Assembly (NCBI RefSeq): GCF_033097365.1
Contig: NZ_AP028461.1
Coordinates: 10,567,501 to 10,631,500, forward strand
Reading direction: 5' to 3'
DNA length: 64,000 nucleotides
Origin: Actinoplanes sichuanensis
Lineage (GTDB): Bacteria > Actinomycetota > Actinomycetes > Mycobacteriales > Micromonosporaceae
Position 1 is the stretch's first letter. Each line of letters starts with the position of its first letter. The notes below the pieces were generated by a model, which saw only the letters and a program-made list of their open reading frames with translations, had not been told where the DNA came from and did not search any database. The position numbers and the translations under genes are program-made. Positions 24,113-31,977 of this stretch are shown here, piece by piece.

Positions 24113-25033
24113 TCATGAATCGCGGATCGTCGTCACGAATCGCGAAACCTCGGCCCGGAGCACTTCGGCGAGCTGGGACAACCCGGCGTTGTCGGTGTGC
24201 CGGCTGCCGTCGACGGCCTGTGCGATGCCCTCAACCAGCTCGCTCATCTCGCGGATCCGGTTGGTCACCGCCTCCAGTACGGCGATCGCGTCGGCCGCCG
24301 ACTGCTGCACCGTGTTGACCTGGTTCATGATCTGCTCGCTGGAGGAGCTGGTCTCGTTTGCGAGGTTCTTCACCTCGTTGGCGACCACGCCGAAGCCGCG
24401 CCCGGCCGAACCGGCGCGGGCCGCCTCGATCGTCGCGTTCAGGGCGAGCAGTCGGGTCTGCGCGGCCACCTGGTTGATCAGGTCGACGGCGTGCCGGATC
24501 TCGTCCGACGAGGTACGCAACGACGACACCGTGCCCAGGCCGCGTTCGGCGTCGGTGACCGCGACCCGGGCGAAGTCGGCGAGCCCGTTCGCCGACCGGC
24601 CCATCTCGGTGGCCGCCGTGGCGACCTGTTCGGAAACGGTCAGCACCGCCGACTCCAACTCGTCGGCGAGCGCCTGCCGCTGCCGGGCCGCCTCCGCGAA
24701 CTGGGCCGCGGTCCGGCTCATCACCTGGTTGGAGTGGGTGATCTTCTCGGCCGCCGCCCGGTACACACCGTCCAGTCCCTGGGTCAGGAACCGCCTGTGG
24801 AACCGCCCCTCGGAGGCGGCCGCCGACGCGGCACCGGCCTCCCGGACGAACGCGTCCACATGATCGAGCAGCCCGTTGATCGCCGTCCGGATCCGGGCCG
24901 CCCGCTCCGAGCCGCCGATCACCGGCACACGGGCCTCCAGATCGCCGCTGAGGGCACGTTCACACACATCGGTGACCAGGTGTACCGCCTGATCGATGGC
25001 GGCCGCGTCGACCGTCTCCGGCTTGGCCCTCAT
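24113..25033 (-). CDS. soluble methyl-accepting chemotaxis protein, copy 2
   Basis: The protein has 306 residues and is a clear paralogue of the MCP at 22515, without its 34-residue disordered extension. It has a HAMP-like segment (about 15-65) and a signalling hairpin with [23 protein letters not shown]. No membrane segment is seen. The start chosen, ATG 25033, overlaps the stop of the upstream PAS gene by 4 bases, the same arrangement as in copy 1. An ATG at 25060 in frame would add MADHRRRRR and is less likely. Confidence 0.86.
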   Translation of the reverse strand: MRAKPETVDAAAIDQAVHLVTDVCERALSGDLEARVPVIGGSERAARIRTAINGLLDHVDAFVREAGAASAAASEGRFHRRFLTQGLDGVYRAAAEKITHSNQVMSRTAAQFAEAARQRQALADELESAVLTVSEQVATAATEMGRSANGLADFARVAVTDAERGLGTVSSLRTSSDEIRHAVDLINQVAAQTRLLALNATIEAARAGSAGRGFGVVANEVKNLANETSSSSEQIMNQVNTVQQSAADAIAVLEAVTNRIREMSELVEGIAQAVDGSRHTDNAGLSQLAEVLRAEVSRFVTTIRDS

Positions 25034-25572
25034 GCGCCGCCGCCGTCGGTGATCCGCCACACCAGCTCGTCGTAGGTGAGCCCGCGCTCGTCGAGCATCC
25101 CCTGCAGCGCGGCCACCCCGGCGGCGACCGCGTCCGGGGTACGGGACTGTCGTCGCTCCTCGGTCAGGATCCGGCCGTACACCTCCCGGATCGCGGTGAT
25201 CGACGACTGGGCCGGGCGACGCCGGTTGGAGTGGTAGCCGAGTAGCCGCCCGGACCTGTCGAACGAGGGCGTGACATGCGCGAACACCCAGTAGTGGGCA
25301 CCGTCGGCCGCCAGGTTCAGGACGTACGCGAAGATCTCCTGCCGCTGTTCCAGGGTGTCCCAGAGGAGTTTGAACACGGCCCGAGGCATGTCCGGATGCC
25401 GGATCAGGTTGTGCGGACTACCCACCGCCTGCGCCTCCGACAGGGCGGAGACCCGCAGAAAGACGTCATTGGCGTACGTGATGACTCCGCGCGGATCGGT
25501 CTTGGACACGATCAGTTCGTTCTCGCCGAACGTGCGCTCGACTCCGGTGGGCCGTACCTCGGTGGCTTTCAT
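25030..25572 (-). CDS. Aer-like PAS-domain protein, copy 2
   Basis: The protein has 180 residues, exactly the length of copy 1, with the same Aer-type core: [29 protein letters not shown] and [12 protein letters not shown]. The divergence between copies is concentrated in the last 50 residues, which may set partner specificity. It is coupled to its MCP by an ATGA overlap. The start at 25572 is supported by alignment with copy 1. A perfect hairpin lies 3 bases upstream of the start and contains the only Shine-Dalgarno-like AGGG. Confidence 0.88.
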   Translation of the reverse strand: MKATEVRPTGVERTFGENELIVSKTDPRGVITYANDVFLRVSALSEAQAVGSPHNLIRHPDMPRAVFKLLWDTLEQRQEIFAYVLNLAADGAHYWVFAHVTPSFDRSGRLLGYHSNRRRPAQSSITAIREVYGRILTEERRQSRTPDAVAAGVAALQGMLDERGLTYDELVWRITDGGGA

Positions 25573-25575
25573 GAT

Positions 25576-25604
25576 GCCCTGATCGTCGCCAATCAGGGCT
25601 TTTT
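25576..25604. promoter_or_regulatory. hairpin at the start of PAS copy 2; terminator-like on the other strand
   Basis: GCCCTGAT (25576-25583) and ATCAGGGC (25592-25599) form a perfect 8-base stem with an 8-base loop. Read on the + strand, TTTTT (25600-25604) follows, a textbook intrinsic terminator, but no + strand gene leads into it. Read on the - strand, the stem ends 3 bases before the PAS ATG and includes the only Shine-Dalgarno-like bases. Confidence 0.65.
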
Positions 25605-25623
25605 GCACCGGCGAATGCCTGAA

Positions 25624-25977
25624 TCAGCGGGCCACTCGCAGCGCCCACGCGATCAACGGGGCTTGCAGGGGCAGCCGCCCGAACGCGACGGCTCGTTTCG
25701 CCGGAGACGCGTGCCGCCAGTCGGCGGCCATCTTCACGTTCGCCGGGAACACCGCGACGAACAGGGCCGCCGCGGCCAGCCCGCCCGCCCGACGGGTCCG
25801 GGGGTGCGCGACCGCGGCGGCCACCGCCAGTTCGGCGACCCCGCTCAGATACGTCCACGTGCGTGGCGACCCGGGCAGGGACCGCGGCACGATGCCGTCG
25901 AACGGTTTCGGCGCCAGGAAATGCAGCACCCCCGTGGTGGCCAGCAGCCCGGCCAGCCCGGCCGCGTCCTTACTCAC
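25624..25977 (-). CDS. DoxX-family small membrane protein
   Basis: The protein has 117 residues with about three to four hydrophobic helices. The pattern LLATTGVLHFLAPKPFDGIVP at the N-terminus and FPANVKMAADWRH in the second half are typical of the DoxX/MauE-like membrane family. Function of this subfamily is unknown. The GTG start at 25977 overlaps the stop of the preceding gene by 4 bases (GTGA), so the two are coupled. The product at 25974-26435 is also a membrane protein. Confidence 0.8.
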   Translation of the reverse strand: MSKDAAGLAGLLATTGVLHFLAPKPFDGIVPRSLPGSPRTWTYLSGVAELAVAAAVAHPRTRRAGGLAAAALFVAVFPANVKMAADWRHASPAKRAVAFGRLPLQAPLIAWALRVAR

Positions 25978-26435
25978 CGACGCACCGCCGGCTCGAGGGC
26001 CCGCTGGAGCGCCCGGTAGATGCGGCCGAACCGCTGCGCGTTGTCGGTGCGCATCAGCAGGACGTCACCGCCCCGGACCCGGCCCCAGATCTCCAGGGTG
26101 CGGGTGCCGCGGTCGTACGACCTGTCGACGCTCTCCAGGATCAGGTCGGCGACCGGCACCACGGCCAGGCCGACCAGGATGCCGCCGACGACCATGGCCA
26201 CCGTGGTGCCCAGTGGCATGTCCAGCAGCAGGGCCACCGTGACGGCGAGCGCGCCCACCAGCAGCGGCAGCAGCACGGCCAGGCCGAGAGCGCCGCGCCA
26301 GGCGATGACGCCCCAGGAGCGGGCGCCCTTCGTGTACCAGACCTGAATCAGCTCGGGTAGCCGGAACTCGTTGCCGTTCATCCAGACGCCGGACGATGTG
26401 ATCAGCACTTCCGGATCCCGGTAGTACGTGGTCAT
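25974..26435 (-). CDS. DUF6232-like membrane protein
   Basis: The protein has 153 residues. The N-terminus TTYYRDPEVLITSSGVWMNGNEFRL is a short beta-rich region of the kind found in DUF6232 actinobacterial proteins, followed by two transmembrane helices (about 50-70 and 76-98) and a C-terminal cytoplasmic beta region that ends in FGRIYRALQRAL. The family name comes from memory, and no function is known. The start ATG 26435 has the Shine-Dalgarno GGAGGAAG, and TACATT (26463-26458, minus strand) is a possible -10. Divergent from the enoyl-CoA hydratase. Confidence 0.7.
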   Translation of the reverse strand: MTTYYRDPEVLITSSGVWMNGNEFRLPELIQVWYTKGARSWGVIAWRGALGLAVLLPLLVGALAVTVALLLDMPLGTTVAMVVGGILVGLAVVPVADLILESVDRSYDRGTRTLEIWGRVRGGDVLLMRTDNAQRFGRIYRALQRALEPAVRR

Positions 26436-26517
26436 CTTCTTCCTCCCCAGGGGACCCAATGTAATGCCTACCCGTCGTAGGCTGGCGGCGAAACGACTCG
26501 ATGACAGGGAGGTCCGG

Positions 26518-27303
26518 GTGGGCGAGCGGCTGGGCGAGTTCGTGCGGCTCGAAGTGACGGACGGCATCGGCACGATCCGGCTCGAACGGCCACCGGTGAA
26601 TGCGCTGAACACCCAGGTCCAGGAGGAGTTGCGGGCCGCCGCGCACGCTGCCGAGGCGGACGCCTCGGTGCGGGCGGTGGTCGTGCACGGCGCCGGGAGG
26701 CACTTCGCGGCGGGCGCCGACATCAACGAGTTCACCAGCGTGACGTACCAGGAGATGGTGGCCCGGGTGCACGCGCTCTCCGGCGCCTTCGACGCGGTCG
26801 CCAGGATCCCCAAGCCGGTCGTCGCCGCGATCACCGGCTTCGCCCTCGGCGGCGGCTGCGAGCTGGCCCTGGCCTGCGACTGGCGGGTGATCGCCGACGA
26901 CGCGAAACTCGGCCAGCCGGAGATCAAGCTCGGTCTCATCCCGGGAGCCGGCGGCACCCAGCGGCTGGCCCGGCTGATCGGCCCGGCCAAGGCCAAGGAT
27001 CTGATCTTCTCGGGTCGGATGGTCGACAGTGACGAGGCGCTGCGGATCGGCCTGGCCGACCGGGTGGTCCCGGCCGCCGAGGTGTACACCACAGCCGTCG
27101 ACCTGGTCCGGCAGTACACGACCGGCCCGGCCCTGGCCCTCCGCGCGGCGAAACAGGCGGTCGACGGGGGGCTGAGCGTCGATCTGGCCTCCGGCCTGGC
27201 GCTCGAGTCGCACCTGTTCGCGGGGCTCTTCGCCACCGACGATCGGCTCGAAGGGACTACCGCGTTCGTCGAGAAGCGCGCACCTGAGTTCACCGGACGG
27301 TAG
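26518..27303 (+). CDS. enoyl-CoA hydratase
   Basis: The protein has 261 residues, the usual crotonase size. The oxyanion-hole region is GRHFAAGADINEF. Both catalytic Glu residues of true hydratases are present, in GGGCELALACD and GQPEIKLGLIPGAGGTQ. It hydrates 2-enoyl-CoA in beta-oxidation or branched-chain amino acid breakdown. I start at GTG 26518, which has a strong Shine-Dalgarno AGGGAGG five bases upstream and begins just before the conserved fold; ATG codons at 26428 and 26464 have none. It could work with the ETF and the mutase genes of this window. Confidence 0.9.
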   Translation: MGERLGEFVRLEVTDGIGTIRLERPPVNALNTQVQEELRAAAHAAEADASVRAVVVHGAGRHFAAGADINEFTSVTYQEMVARVHALSGAFDAVARIPKPVVAAITGFALGGGCELALACDWRVIADDAKLGQPEIKLGLIPGAGGTQRLARLIGPAKAKDLIFSGRMVDSDEALRIGLADRVVPAAEVYTTAVDLVRQYTTGPALALRAAKQAVDGGLSVDLASGLALESHLFAGLFATDDRLEGTTAFVEKRAPEFTGR

Positions 27304-27333
27304 TGGATCGCTCGGATGCGGGCAGTCATTGCC

Positions 27334-27339
27334 TAGACT
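27334..27339 (+). promoter_or_regulatory. leaderless -10 of the Hsp70-like gene
   Basis: TAGACT lies 6 bases before the ATG at 27346, and no Shine-Dalgarno sequence is present. A transcript beginning at the start codon is likely. No clear -35. Confidence 0.45.
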
Positions 27340-27345
27340 GCGGAC

Positions 27346-29625
27346 ATGCCCATCGACCAGGGTGGTCCGAAGCGGTACGCCCTCGGCGTCGACTTCGGCA
27401 CCTCCAACACCGTCGCCGTGGCGCGATGGCCGGACGGCCGCGCCCGGCCGATCCTGGTCGACGGTTCCCCGCTGCTGCCGTCCGCCGTCTTCGCCGACTC
27501 GGAGGGCAACCTGCTCGTCGGGCGGGACGCGGTGCACAGCGCCCGGCTCGACCCGGCGAAGTTCGAGCCCAACCCGAAACGCCGCGTCGACGACGGCCTG
27601 GTGCTGCTCGGCGAGCGTGAGTTCGAGACCGTCGAGCTGATCGCGGCGGTCCTGGCCCGGGTCGCCGAGGAGTGGCACCGGGCGGTCGGACCGTACCGTC
27701 CGGAGGTCACCCTCACCTGCCCGGCCACCTGGGGCGCGACCCGCCGCACGCTGCTGGCCGACGCCGCCGCCCGGGCCGGGCTGGAGGGCGCCCGCCTGGT
27801 CGCCGAGCCGGTCGCCGCGGCCACCTACTTCGCCGAGGTCCTCGGACGCGACGTGCCGATCGGCTCGGTCGTGATGGTGCACGACTTCGGGGCCGGCACC
27901 TTCGACACCAGCGTGGTCGCCCGGACCGCCACCGGGTTCGAGGTGCTCGCCGTCGACGGCCGCGACGACCTCGGCGGCCTGGACGTGGACGCCGCGATCG
28001 TCGAGCATCTGCGCACCGACGAGTGGGCCCGCCTGATGGAGCCGGCCACCGTCGAGGAGCGCCGCGCCCGCCGCCAGCTCTGGGACGATGTGCGGATCGC
28101 CAAGGAGCGGCTCTCCCGCGCGCAGTCCGCCGACTTCGTGGTGCCGCTGCTCGACGTCGAGGCGCACCTGACCCGCGAGGAACTGGAGACGGTCGCCCGG
28201 CCGGTGCTGGAGCAGACGGTTCAGATCACGCAAAATCTCCTGCGCTTGTCCGATCTTCCGGAGGGCCGGCTGGCCGGGGTGTTCCTGGTCGGCGGGGCCA
28301 GCCGGATCCCGCTGGTGGCCACTCTGCTGCACCGTGCCCTCGGCGACCCGCCGGTGGTCATCGAGCAGCCCGAGCTGGTCGTCGCGGAGGGCAGCATCCT
28401 GGCCGGCGCGGCCCTGCTCACCACCGAGCCGGCGGCGCCCGGGCCGACCGGGGAACTGCGTCTGCCGTCGAAGTATCTGCCGGTCACGACCGAGGGGGAG
28501 CCGTCCGGCGAGCACCCGGCGCCGGTGGCTGACCGGCCGACCGTGGTGGCCGCCAAGCAGCTGCTGGACGACCGGCCCACGGTGGTCGCCGCGAGATCGG
28601 TGCCGGCCGACCGGCCGACCGTCGTCGCGGGCAAGCCGCTACTCGACGACCGGCCGACGGTGATCGCCGGGAAGCTTCCGTCGGACGACCGGCCGACGAT
28701 GGTGGCCGGGAAGCTTCCGTCGGACGACCGGCCGACGATGGTGGCCGGCAAGCTTCCGCTGGACGACCGGCCGACGATGGTGGCCGGGAAGCTTCCGGTC
28801 GACGACCGGGCCACGGTGGTCGCGTCGAAGGCGGAGATCGAGGCGGACCGGCCGACCGCGCTGGTGGACAAGCCGCTCCCGCTGCCCGCGACCACGCCGG
28901 TACCGGCCGTGCCGTCCCAGCAGACTCCGGCCGATGCCGCGAGCCCCGCCCCGCCGACCGACGACACGATCAAGTCGCCGGCCCGGACCGTTCCGGCGCA
29001 GGCGACTCCGGTCGGTGAGAACGACGTCGAGGCGCTGCCGAAACGACAGCCCGGGCCGCCCTCCCGCCCGAACTCCGAGCAGAGCTCCGGACCCGGGCGT
29101 GGTCCCGGTCGTCCGTCTCGGCCATCGGCCCCGGACAGCCCGCCGCACCTGCGCCCGCCGGTCGACCCGTGGCCGCACGCCGCCTCGGTGACCTGGCGTC
29201 CTGATCCGGACGCGACAGTCGCCACCAGCCCTCCGGAGTATGAGAGCCGGACGCCCGTACCACCGCAGCGGAAACCCGGACCACCGCAGCGTCCGCAGCG
29301 TGCCCAGCAACCTGTGGTGATCCATTCCCGGCCGGTCTCGCCGGCGGTCGGCTCGGCCCGGCCGGTCTCGCCGCCGCAGCCGTCGCGGGCGACGGCCGCC
29401 GTGCCGCAGCCGCAGCCGCACCAACCGGAACCGGCGCTGGTCCGCCGGCCGCGCAAACGTGGCCGGCTGCGGCGCACGCTACAGATCCTGGCCAGTCTCC
29501 TGGTGATGATCACGGTGCCGGTCACGGCGCTGATCCTCGCCTACGGGTACCGCAATGGCCTGTCGTTCGAGCAGGACGCGGTGAATGTGTTCCGGGACAT
29601 CGCGGAGCTGGTCGGTCTCCGTTGA
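27346..29625 (+). CDS. membrane-anchored Hsp70-like protein with 13-residue repeats
   Basis: The protein has 759 residues. Residues 10-370 form an actin/Hsp70 ATPase domain: phosphate loop 1 GVDFGTSNTVAV, phosphate loop 2 HDFGAGTFDTS, and adenosine motif LVGGASRIPLV. A DnaK-type substrate-binding domain is missing. Instead, residues 396-509 carry eight to nine copies of a 13-residue repeat (D-R-P-T-V/M-V-A-G-K-L-P-x-D). A Pro-rich linker follows, then one transmembrane helix near the C-terminus (about 713-735, LQILASLLVMITVPVTALIL) and a 25-residue tail. The ATPase is predicted cytoplasmic, with the tail outside. Function is unknown; each repeat presents one Thr, a possible kinase target. Confidence 0.85.
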   Translation: MPIDQGGPKRYALGVDFGTSNTVAVARWPDGRARPILVDGSPLLPSAVFADSEGNLLVGRDAVHSARLDPAKFEPNPKRRVDDGLVLLGEREFETVELIAAVLARVAEEWHRAVGPYRPEVTLTCPATWGATRRTLLADAAARAGLEGARLVAEPVAAATYFAEVLGRDVPIGSVVMVHDFGAGTFDTSVVARTATGFEVLAVDGRDDLGGLDVDAAIVEHLRTDEWARLMEPATVEERRARRQLWDDVRIAKERLSRAQSADFVVPLLDVEAHLTREELETVARPVLEQTVQITQNLLRLSDLPEGRLAGVFLVGGASRIPLVATLLHRALGDPPVVIEQPELVVAEGSILAGAALLTTEPAAPGPTGELRLPSKYLPVTTEGEPSGEHPAPVADRPTVVAAKQLLDDRPTVVAARSVPADRPTVVAGKPLLDDRPTVIAGKLPSDDRPTMVAGKLPSDDRPTMVAGKLPLDDRPTMVAGKLPVDDRATVVASKAEIEADRPTALVDKPLPLPATTPVPAVPSQQTPADAASPAPPTDDTIKSPARTVPAQATPVGENDVEALPKRQPGPPSRPNSEQSSGPGRGPGRPSRPSAPDSPPHLRPPVDPWPHAASVTWRPDPDATVATSPPEYESRTPVPPQRKPGPPQRPQRAQQPVVIHSRPVSPAVGSARPVSPPQPSRATAAVPQPQPHQPEPALVRRPRKRGRLRRTLQILASLLVMITVPVTALILAYGYRNGLSFEQDAVNVFRDIAELVGLR
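28531..28845 (+). repeat. 39-bp tandem repeats in the Hsp70-like gene
   Basis: Seven exact-length 39-base units and one 42-base unit encode 13-residue repeats beginning D-R-P-T. The units at 28648-28803 are nearly identical at the DNA level (gaccggccgacgatggtggc is shared), which suggests recent expansion. Confidence 0.88.
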
Positions 29626-29662
29626 ACCGGAGCCGCCACGCCGGGCGTGGCGGGACCGCGAG

Positions 29663-30001
29663 TCATGGGCGGTCGCCCTGCTCGTCGTCCTGATGTAGCT
29701 CGCGCTCCCACTGGGCGAGCTGCTCACGGTCGCGACGGGCCTGGTCGTCGCCGCCCATCGAACGCAGGAAGTCCGGATCGTCGTCGGGTGAGGCCGGGCG
29801 CCGGGACTGCCGGCCGGTCCGGTCGATGGGGCGGCCCGCGACGAGGTAGACGATCGGGCCGGCGATCGGTAGCAGCAGGACCACCAGGACCCAGACGGCG
29901 CGGGGCGCGTTACGCACCCGATCGGCCGACAGGACGCTGATGAGAGCCAGGACGAGCAGCACGAGCGCCGCCCCGGCCAGGAGGATGAACAACCGGACCA
30001 T
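29663..30001 (-). CDS. PLDc_N-domain small membrane protein
   Basis: The protein has 112 residues. Two hydrophobic helices (about 3-23 and 36-57) include the PLDc_N signature region RAVWVLVVLLLPIAGPIVYLVAGRP. This is the N-terminal module of cardiolipin synthase-like proteins, found here alone without the phosphodiesterase domain. The C-terminal 50 residues are charged and cytoplasmic. Function is unknown. It is the last gene of a run of small membrane genes on the minus strand, 38 bases after the DUF202 gene. Confidence 0.8.
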   Translation of the reverse strand: MVRLFILLAGAALVLLVLALISVLSADRVRNAPRAVWVLVVLLLPIAGPIVYLVAGRPIDRTGRQSRRPASPDDDPDFLRSMGGDDQARRDREQLAQWERELHQDDEQGDRP

Positions 30002-30039
30002 GCCGCAATGATGCCTCTCCCGCGCCGGGACGGCGACGA

Positions 30040-30393
30040 TCAGAGCATGACAACCCAACAGCCGAGCACCGCCAGGGCGGCGACCAGGACGGCGTAGGCC
30101 CGGATCGCCCGTGGCGCCGGACCGGGGAACCGGGTCCGTAGCTCGGCCGCCCGGTGCAGGGCGATGCCGATCACCGCGGCCCAGGTGACCATCGCGGCGG
30201 CGGCGACGAGCCACTCGGCCGGGCCCGCGCCGGGCCGGAACGCCGGTCGGATCGCGAGCAACCCCACCGCTGCCGCCGACAGCCCGGTCCGCCGCCAGGC
30301 GAGCCGGGTCCGCACGGCCGAGGCACCCGGGTCACGGCGCACCTCCGCACACGCCCCCGGATCCCGGACGTGCTCGGGGCAGGGCCCGCTCAC
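30040..30393 (-). CDS. DUF202 membrane protein, copy 2
   Basis: The protein has 117 residues. The DUF202 signature appears as RTRLAWRRTGLSAAAVGLLA, and three hydrophobic segments follow. Its GTG start directly follows the stop of the other DUF202 gene with no spacing, so the pair is probably translated together. The related E. coli protein is YidG/YidH; function unknown. The N-terminal 25 residues are hydrophilic and not part of the family core. Confidence 0.8.
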   Translation of the reverse strand: MSGPCPEHVRDPGACAEVRRDPGASAVRTRLAWRRTGLSAAAVGLLAIRPAFRPGAGPAEWLVAAAAMVTWAAVIGIALHRAAELRTRFPGPAPRAIRAYAVLVAALAVLGCWVVML

Positions 30394-30768
30394 TCAGAAC
30401 ACCTGGATCAGGACCGCGATGATGATCACCACAGCGCCGGCCGCCACCGCGATCGCCAGCACCGCCGGGAACCGGGACCGGGGCAGATCGGTGCCCAGCC
30501 GCATGGCCCGCTCGGTGCGCACCCAGTGATCGACGGCCCGTAGCGCCACCAGACCGCCGAGCACCAGCAGCAGGATCGCGATGATCTCCCGCAGGTGGGC
30601 GACCGGCAGCGGCGGCAGGAACTGTGCACAGGCCAGGCCACCGGCGATCAGGGCCAGGCCGGTGCGGATCCAGGCCAGGAAGGTCCGCTCGTTGGCGAGC
30701 GAGAAACGGTAGTCGGGCGTCTTTCCGGTCTGTGACGAGTCGAACCATTGCCTCAACTGACCGAACAC
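30394..30768 (-). CDS. DUF202 membrane protein, copy 1 (YidH-like)
   Basis: The protein has 124 residues. DYRFSLANERTFLAWIRTGLALIAGG is the classic YidH/DUF202 core, with three membrane helices. The start is GTG 30768 without a clear Shine-Dalgarno sequence. It begins 8 bases after the stop of a small Cys-rich ORF, so it probably depends on translation of that ORF. Function unknown; in this operon, two DUF202 proteins and a PLDc_N protein may form one membrane complex (inference). Confidence 0.85.
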   Translation of the reverse strand: MFGQLRQWFDSSQTGKTPDYRFSLANERTFLAWIRTGLALIAGGLACAQFLPPLPVAHLREIIAILLLVLGGLVALRAVDHWVRTERAMRLGTDLPRSRFPAVLAIAVAAGAVVIIIAVLIQVF

Positions 30769-30776
30769 GCTGCCGA

Positions 30777-30983
30777 TTATTGACCTAATGGGTCAAGAAG
30801 GTGGTGCCAGAGATTGCGGACTTCGTCACTCACGCAGGCCTCCCGGGGCCGTCCGCACCGGCACCACGGAGAGTCGGGGCCCGCTCGACCATGGGACTGC
30901 GGCTCCAGATGATCGGGGCGTGGGGGAGTATGGGTCGTGGCTGGGCTCATGCCCTCCACAAGTGAGACGTTTTGACCGGACAT
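30777..30983 (-). CDS. small Cys-containing protein upstream of the DUF202 genes
   Basis: This 68-residue ORF begins at ATG 30983 with an excellent Shine-Dalgarno (GAGGAGG, 7 to 8 bases upstream), which is the main reason to call it real. The middle is Pro/His-rich. The C-terminus has the motif W-C-R-C-G-R-P-R-E-A-C and ends in VRNLWHHLLDPLGQ. The three Cys and nearby His could bind a metal. The stop is 8 bases before the first DUF202 gene. I do not recognise the family. An in-frame ATG at 31046 lacks a good ribosome site. Confidence 0.6.
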   Translation of the reverse strand: MSGQNVSLVEGMSPATTHTPPRPDHLEPQSHGRAGPDSPWCRCGRPREACVSDEVRNLWHHLLDPLGQ

Positions 30984-31180
30984 GTCTGACACCTCCTCAT
31001 CGCCCACTGTAGCGATCGAGATCGCCACGCGGGTGAGGTGTGTCACTCTGGGTGGCCGGCAACAGTGAAGCTACTGGCGGGTAACCTGGCTGACATGTCC
31101 GCCGCCCCGGCATCGTTCCGGCGCCAAGGACAGGGTCGACCGCAACGGTGCGTTCAATACAGGAGGGTCGTAGGAGCGCG
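30984..31180. promoter_or_regulatory. shared upstream region of the DUF202 operon and etfBA
   Basis: On the minus strand, TACAGT (31011-31006) is a possible -10 for the small-protein operon, giving a short leader with GAGGAGG. On the plus strand, TAACCT (31082-31087) is a possible -10 for etfB, with a leader of about 90 bases. Neither has a convincing -35. Confidence 0.35.
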
Positions 31181-31957
31181 ATGAACATCGTCGTACTGGT
31201 GAAGCAGGTACCCGACTCCGGTGCCGAGCGCACCCTGAGCTCTGATTTCTCGGTGGACCGGGCCTCGTCGAGCAATGTCATCAACGAGATGGACGAGTAC
31301 GCCATCGAGGAAGCGCTGAAGATCAAAGAGGCGCACGGTGGCGAGGTGACCGTCCTGACCGTCGGTCCGGCGGGCGCGACCGACTCCATCCGCAAGGCCC
31401 TCTCCATGGGACCCGACAAGGCCGTCCACGTTCAGGACGACGCCCTGCACGGTTCCTGCGCGGTCGCCACGTCCAAGGTGCTCGCCGCCGCGCTGCGCAC
31501 GCTGAACGCCGACCTGATCATCAGTGGCGCCGAGTCCACCGACGGCCGGGTCCAGGTGGTTCCGCACATGCTGGCCGAGCTGCTCGGGGTGGCCGCGCTG
31601 ACCGGCGCCCGCAAGCTCACCGTGGACGGTTCGCAGTTGACCGTCGAGCGGCAGACCGACGAGGGGTACGAGGTCGTCACGGCCGCGACCCCGGCGATCG
31701 TGAGTGTGTGGGACACCATCAACGAGCCGCGGTACCCGTCCTTCAAGGGCATCATGGCCGCCAAGAAGAAGCCGGTGCAGAGCCTGTCCCTCGGTGACCT
31801 GGGCATCGCCGGTGACGAGGTCGGCTCGGCCGGCGCGACCAGCCAGGTGCTGGAGTTCACCAAGCGCCCGGCGCGGACCGGTGGCGCCAAGGTCGTCGAC
31901 GAGGGCAACGGTGGCGAGCAGCTCGTCTCGTACCTCGCCACCGAGAAGTTCGTCTGA
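31181..31957 (+). CDS. etfB: electron transfer flavoprotein beta subunit
   Basis: The protein has 258 residues. The N-terminus NIVVLVKQVPDSG and the stretch GGEVTVLTVGPAGATDSIRKALSMG are typical of EtfB/FixA. It pairs with EtfA to take electrons from acyl-CoA dehydrogenases. The start ATG 31181 follows AGGAGG and TAGGAG. The alpha gene follows after 20 bases in the same operon. AMP or FAD occupancy cannot be told from sequence alone. Confidence 0.95.
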   Translation: MNIVVLVKQVPDSGAERTLSSDFSVDRASSSNVINEMDEYAIEEALKIKEAHGGEVTVLTVGPAGATDSIRKALSMGPDKAVHVQDDALHGSCAVATSKVLAAALRTLNADLIISGAESTDGRVQVVPHMLAELLGVAALTGARKLTVDGSQLTVERQTDEGYEVVTAATPAIVSVWDTINEPRYPSFKGIMAAKKKPVQSLSLGDLGIAGDEVGSAGATSQVLEFTKRPARTGGAKVVDEGNGGEQLVSYLATEKFV

Positions 31958-31977
31958 GCCCGAGGGGATAGCGGAAA

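Noticed and set aside
30997..31419. A minus-strand frame opposite the start of etfB
   Set aside because: It overlaps a certain gene and has no ribosome site or recognisable motif. The real small gene is in a different place (30777-30983).
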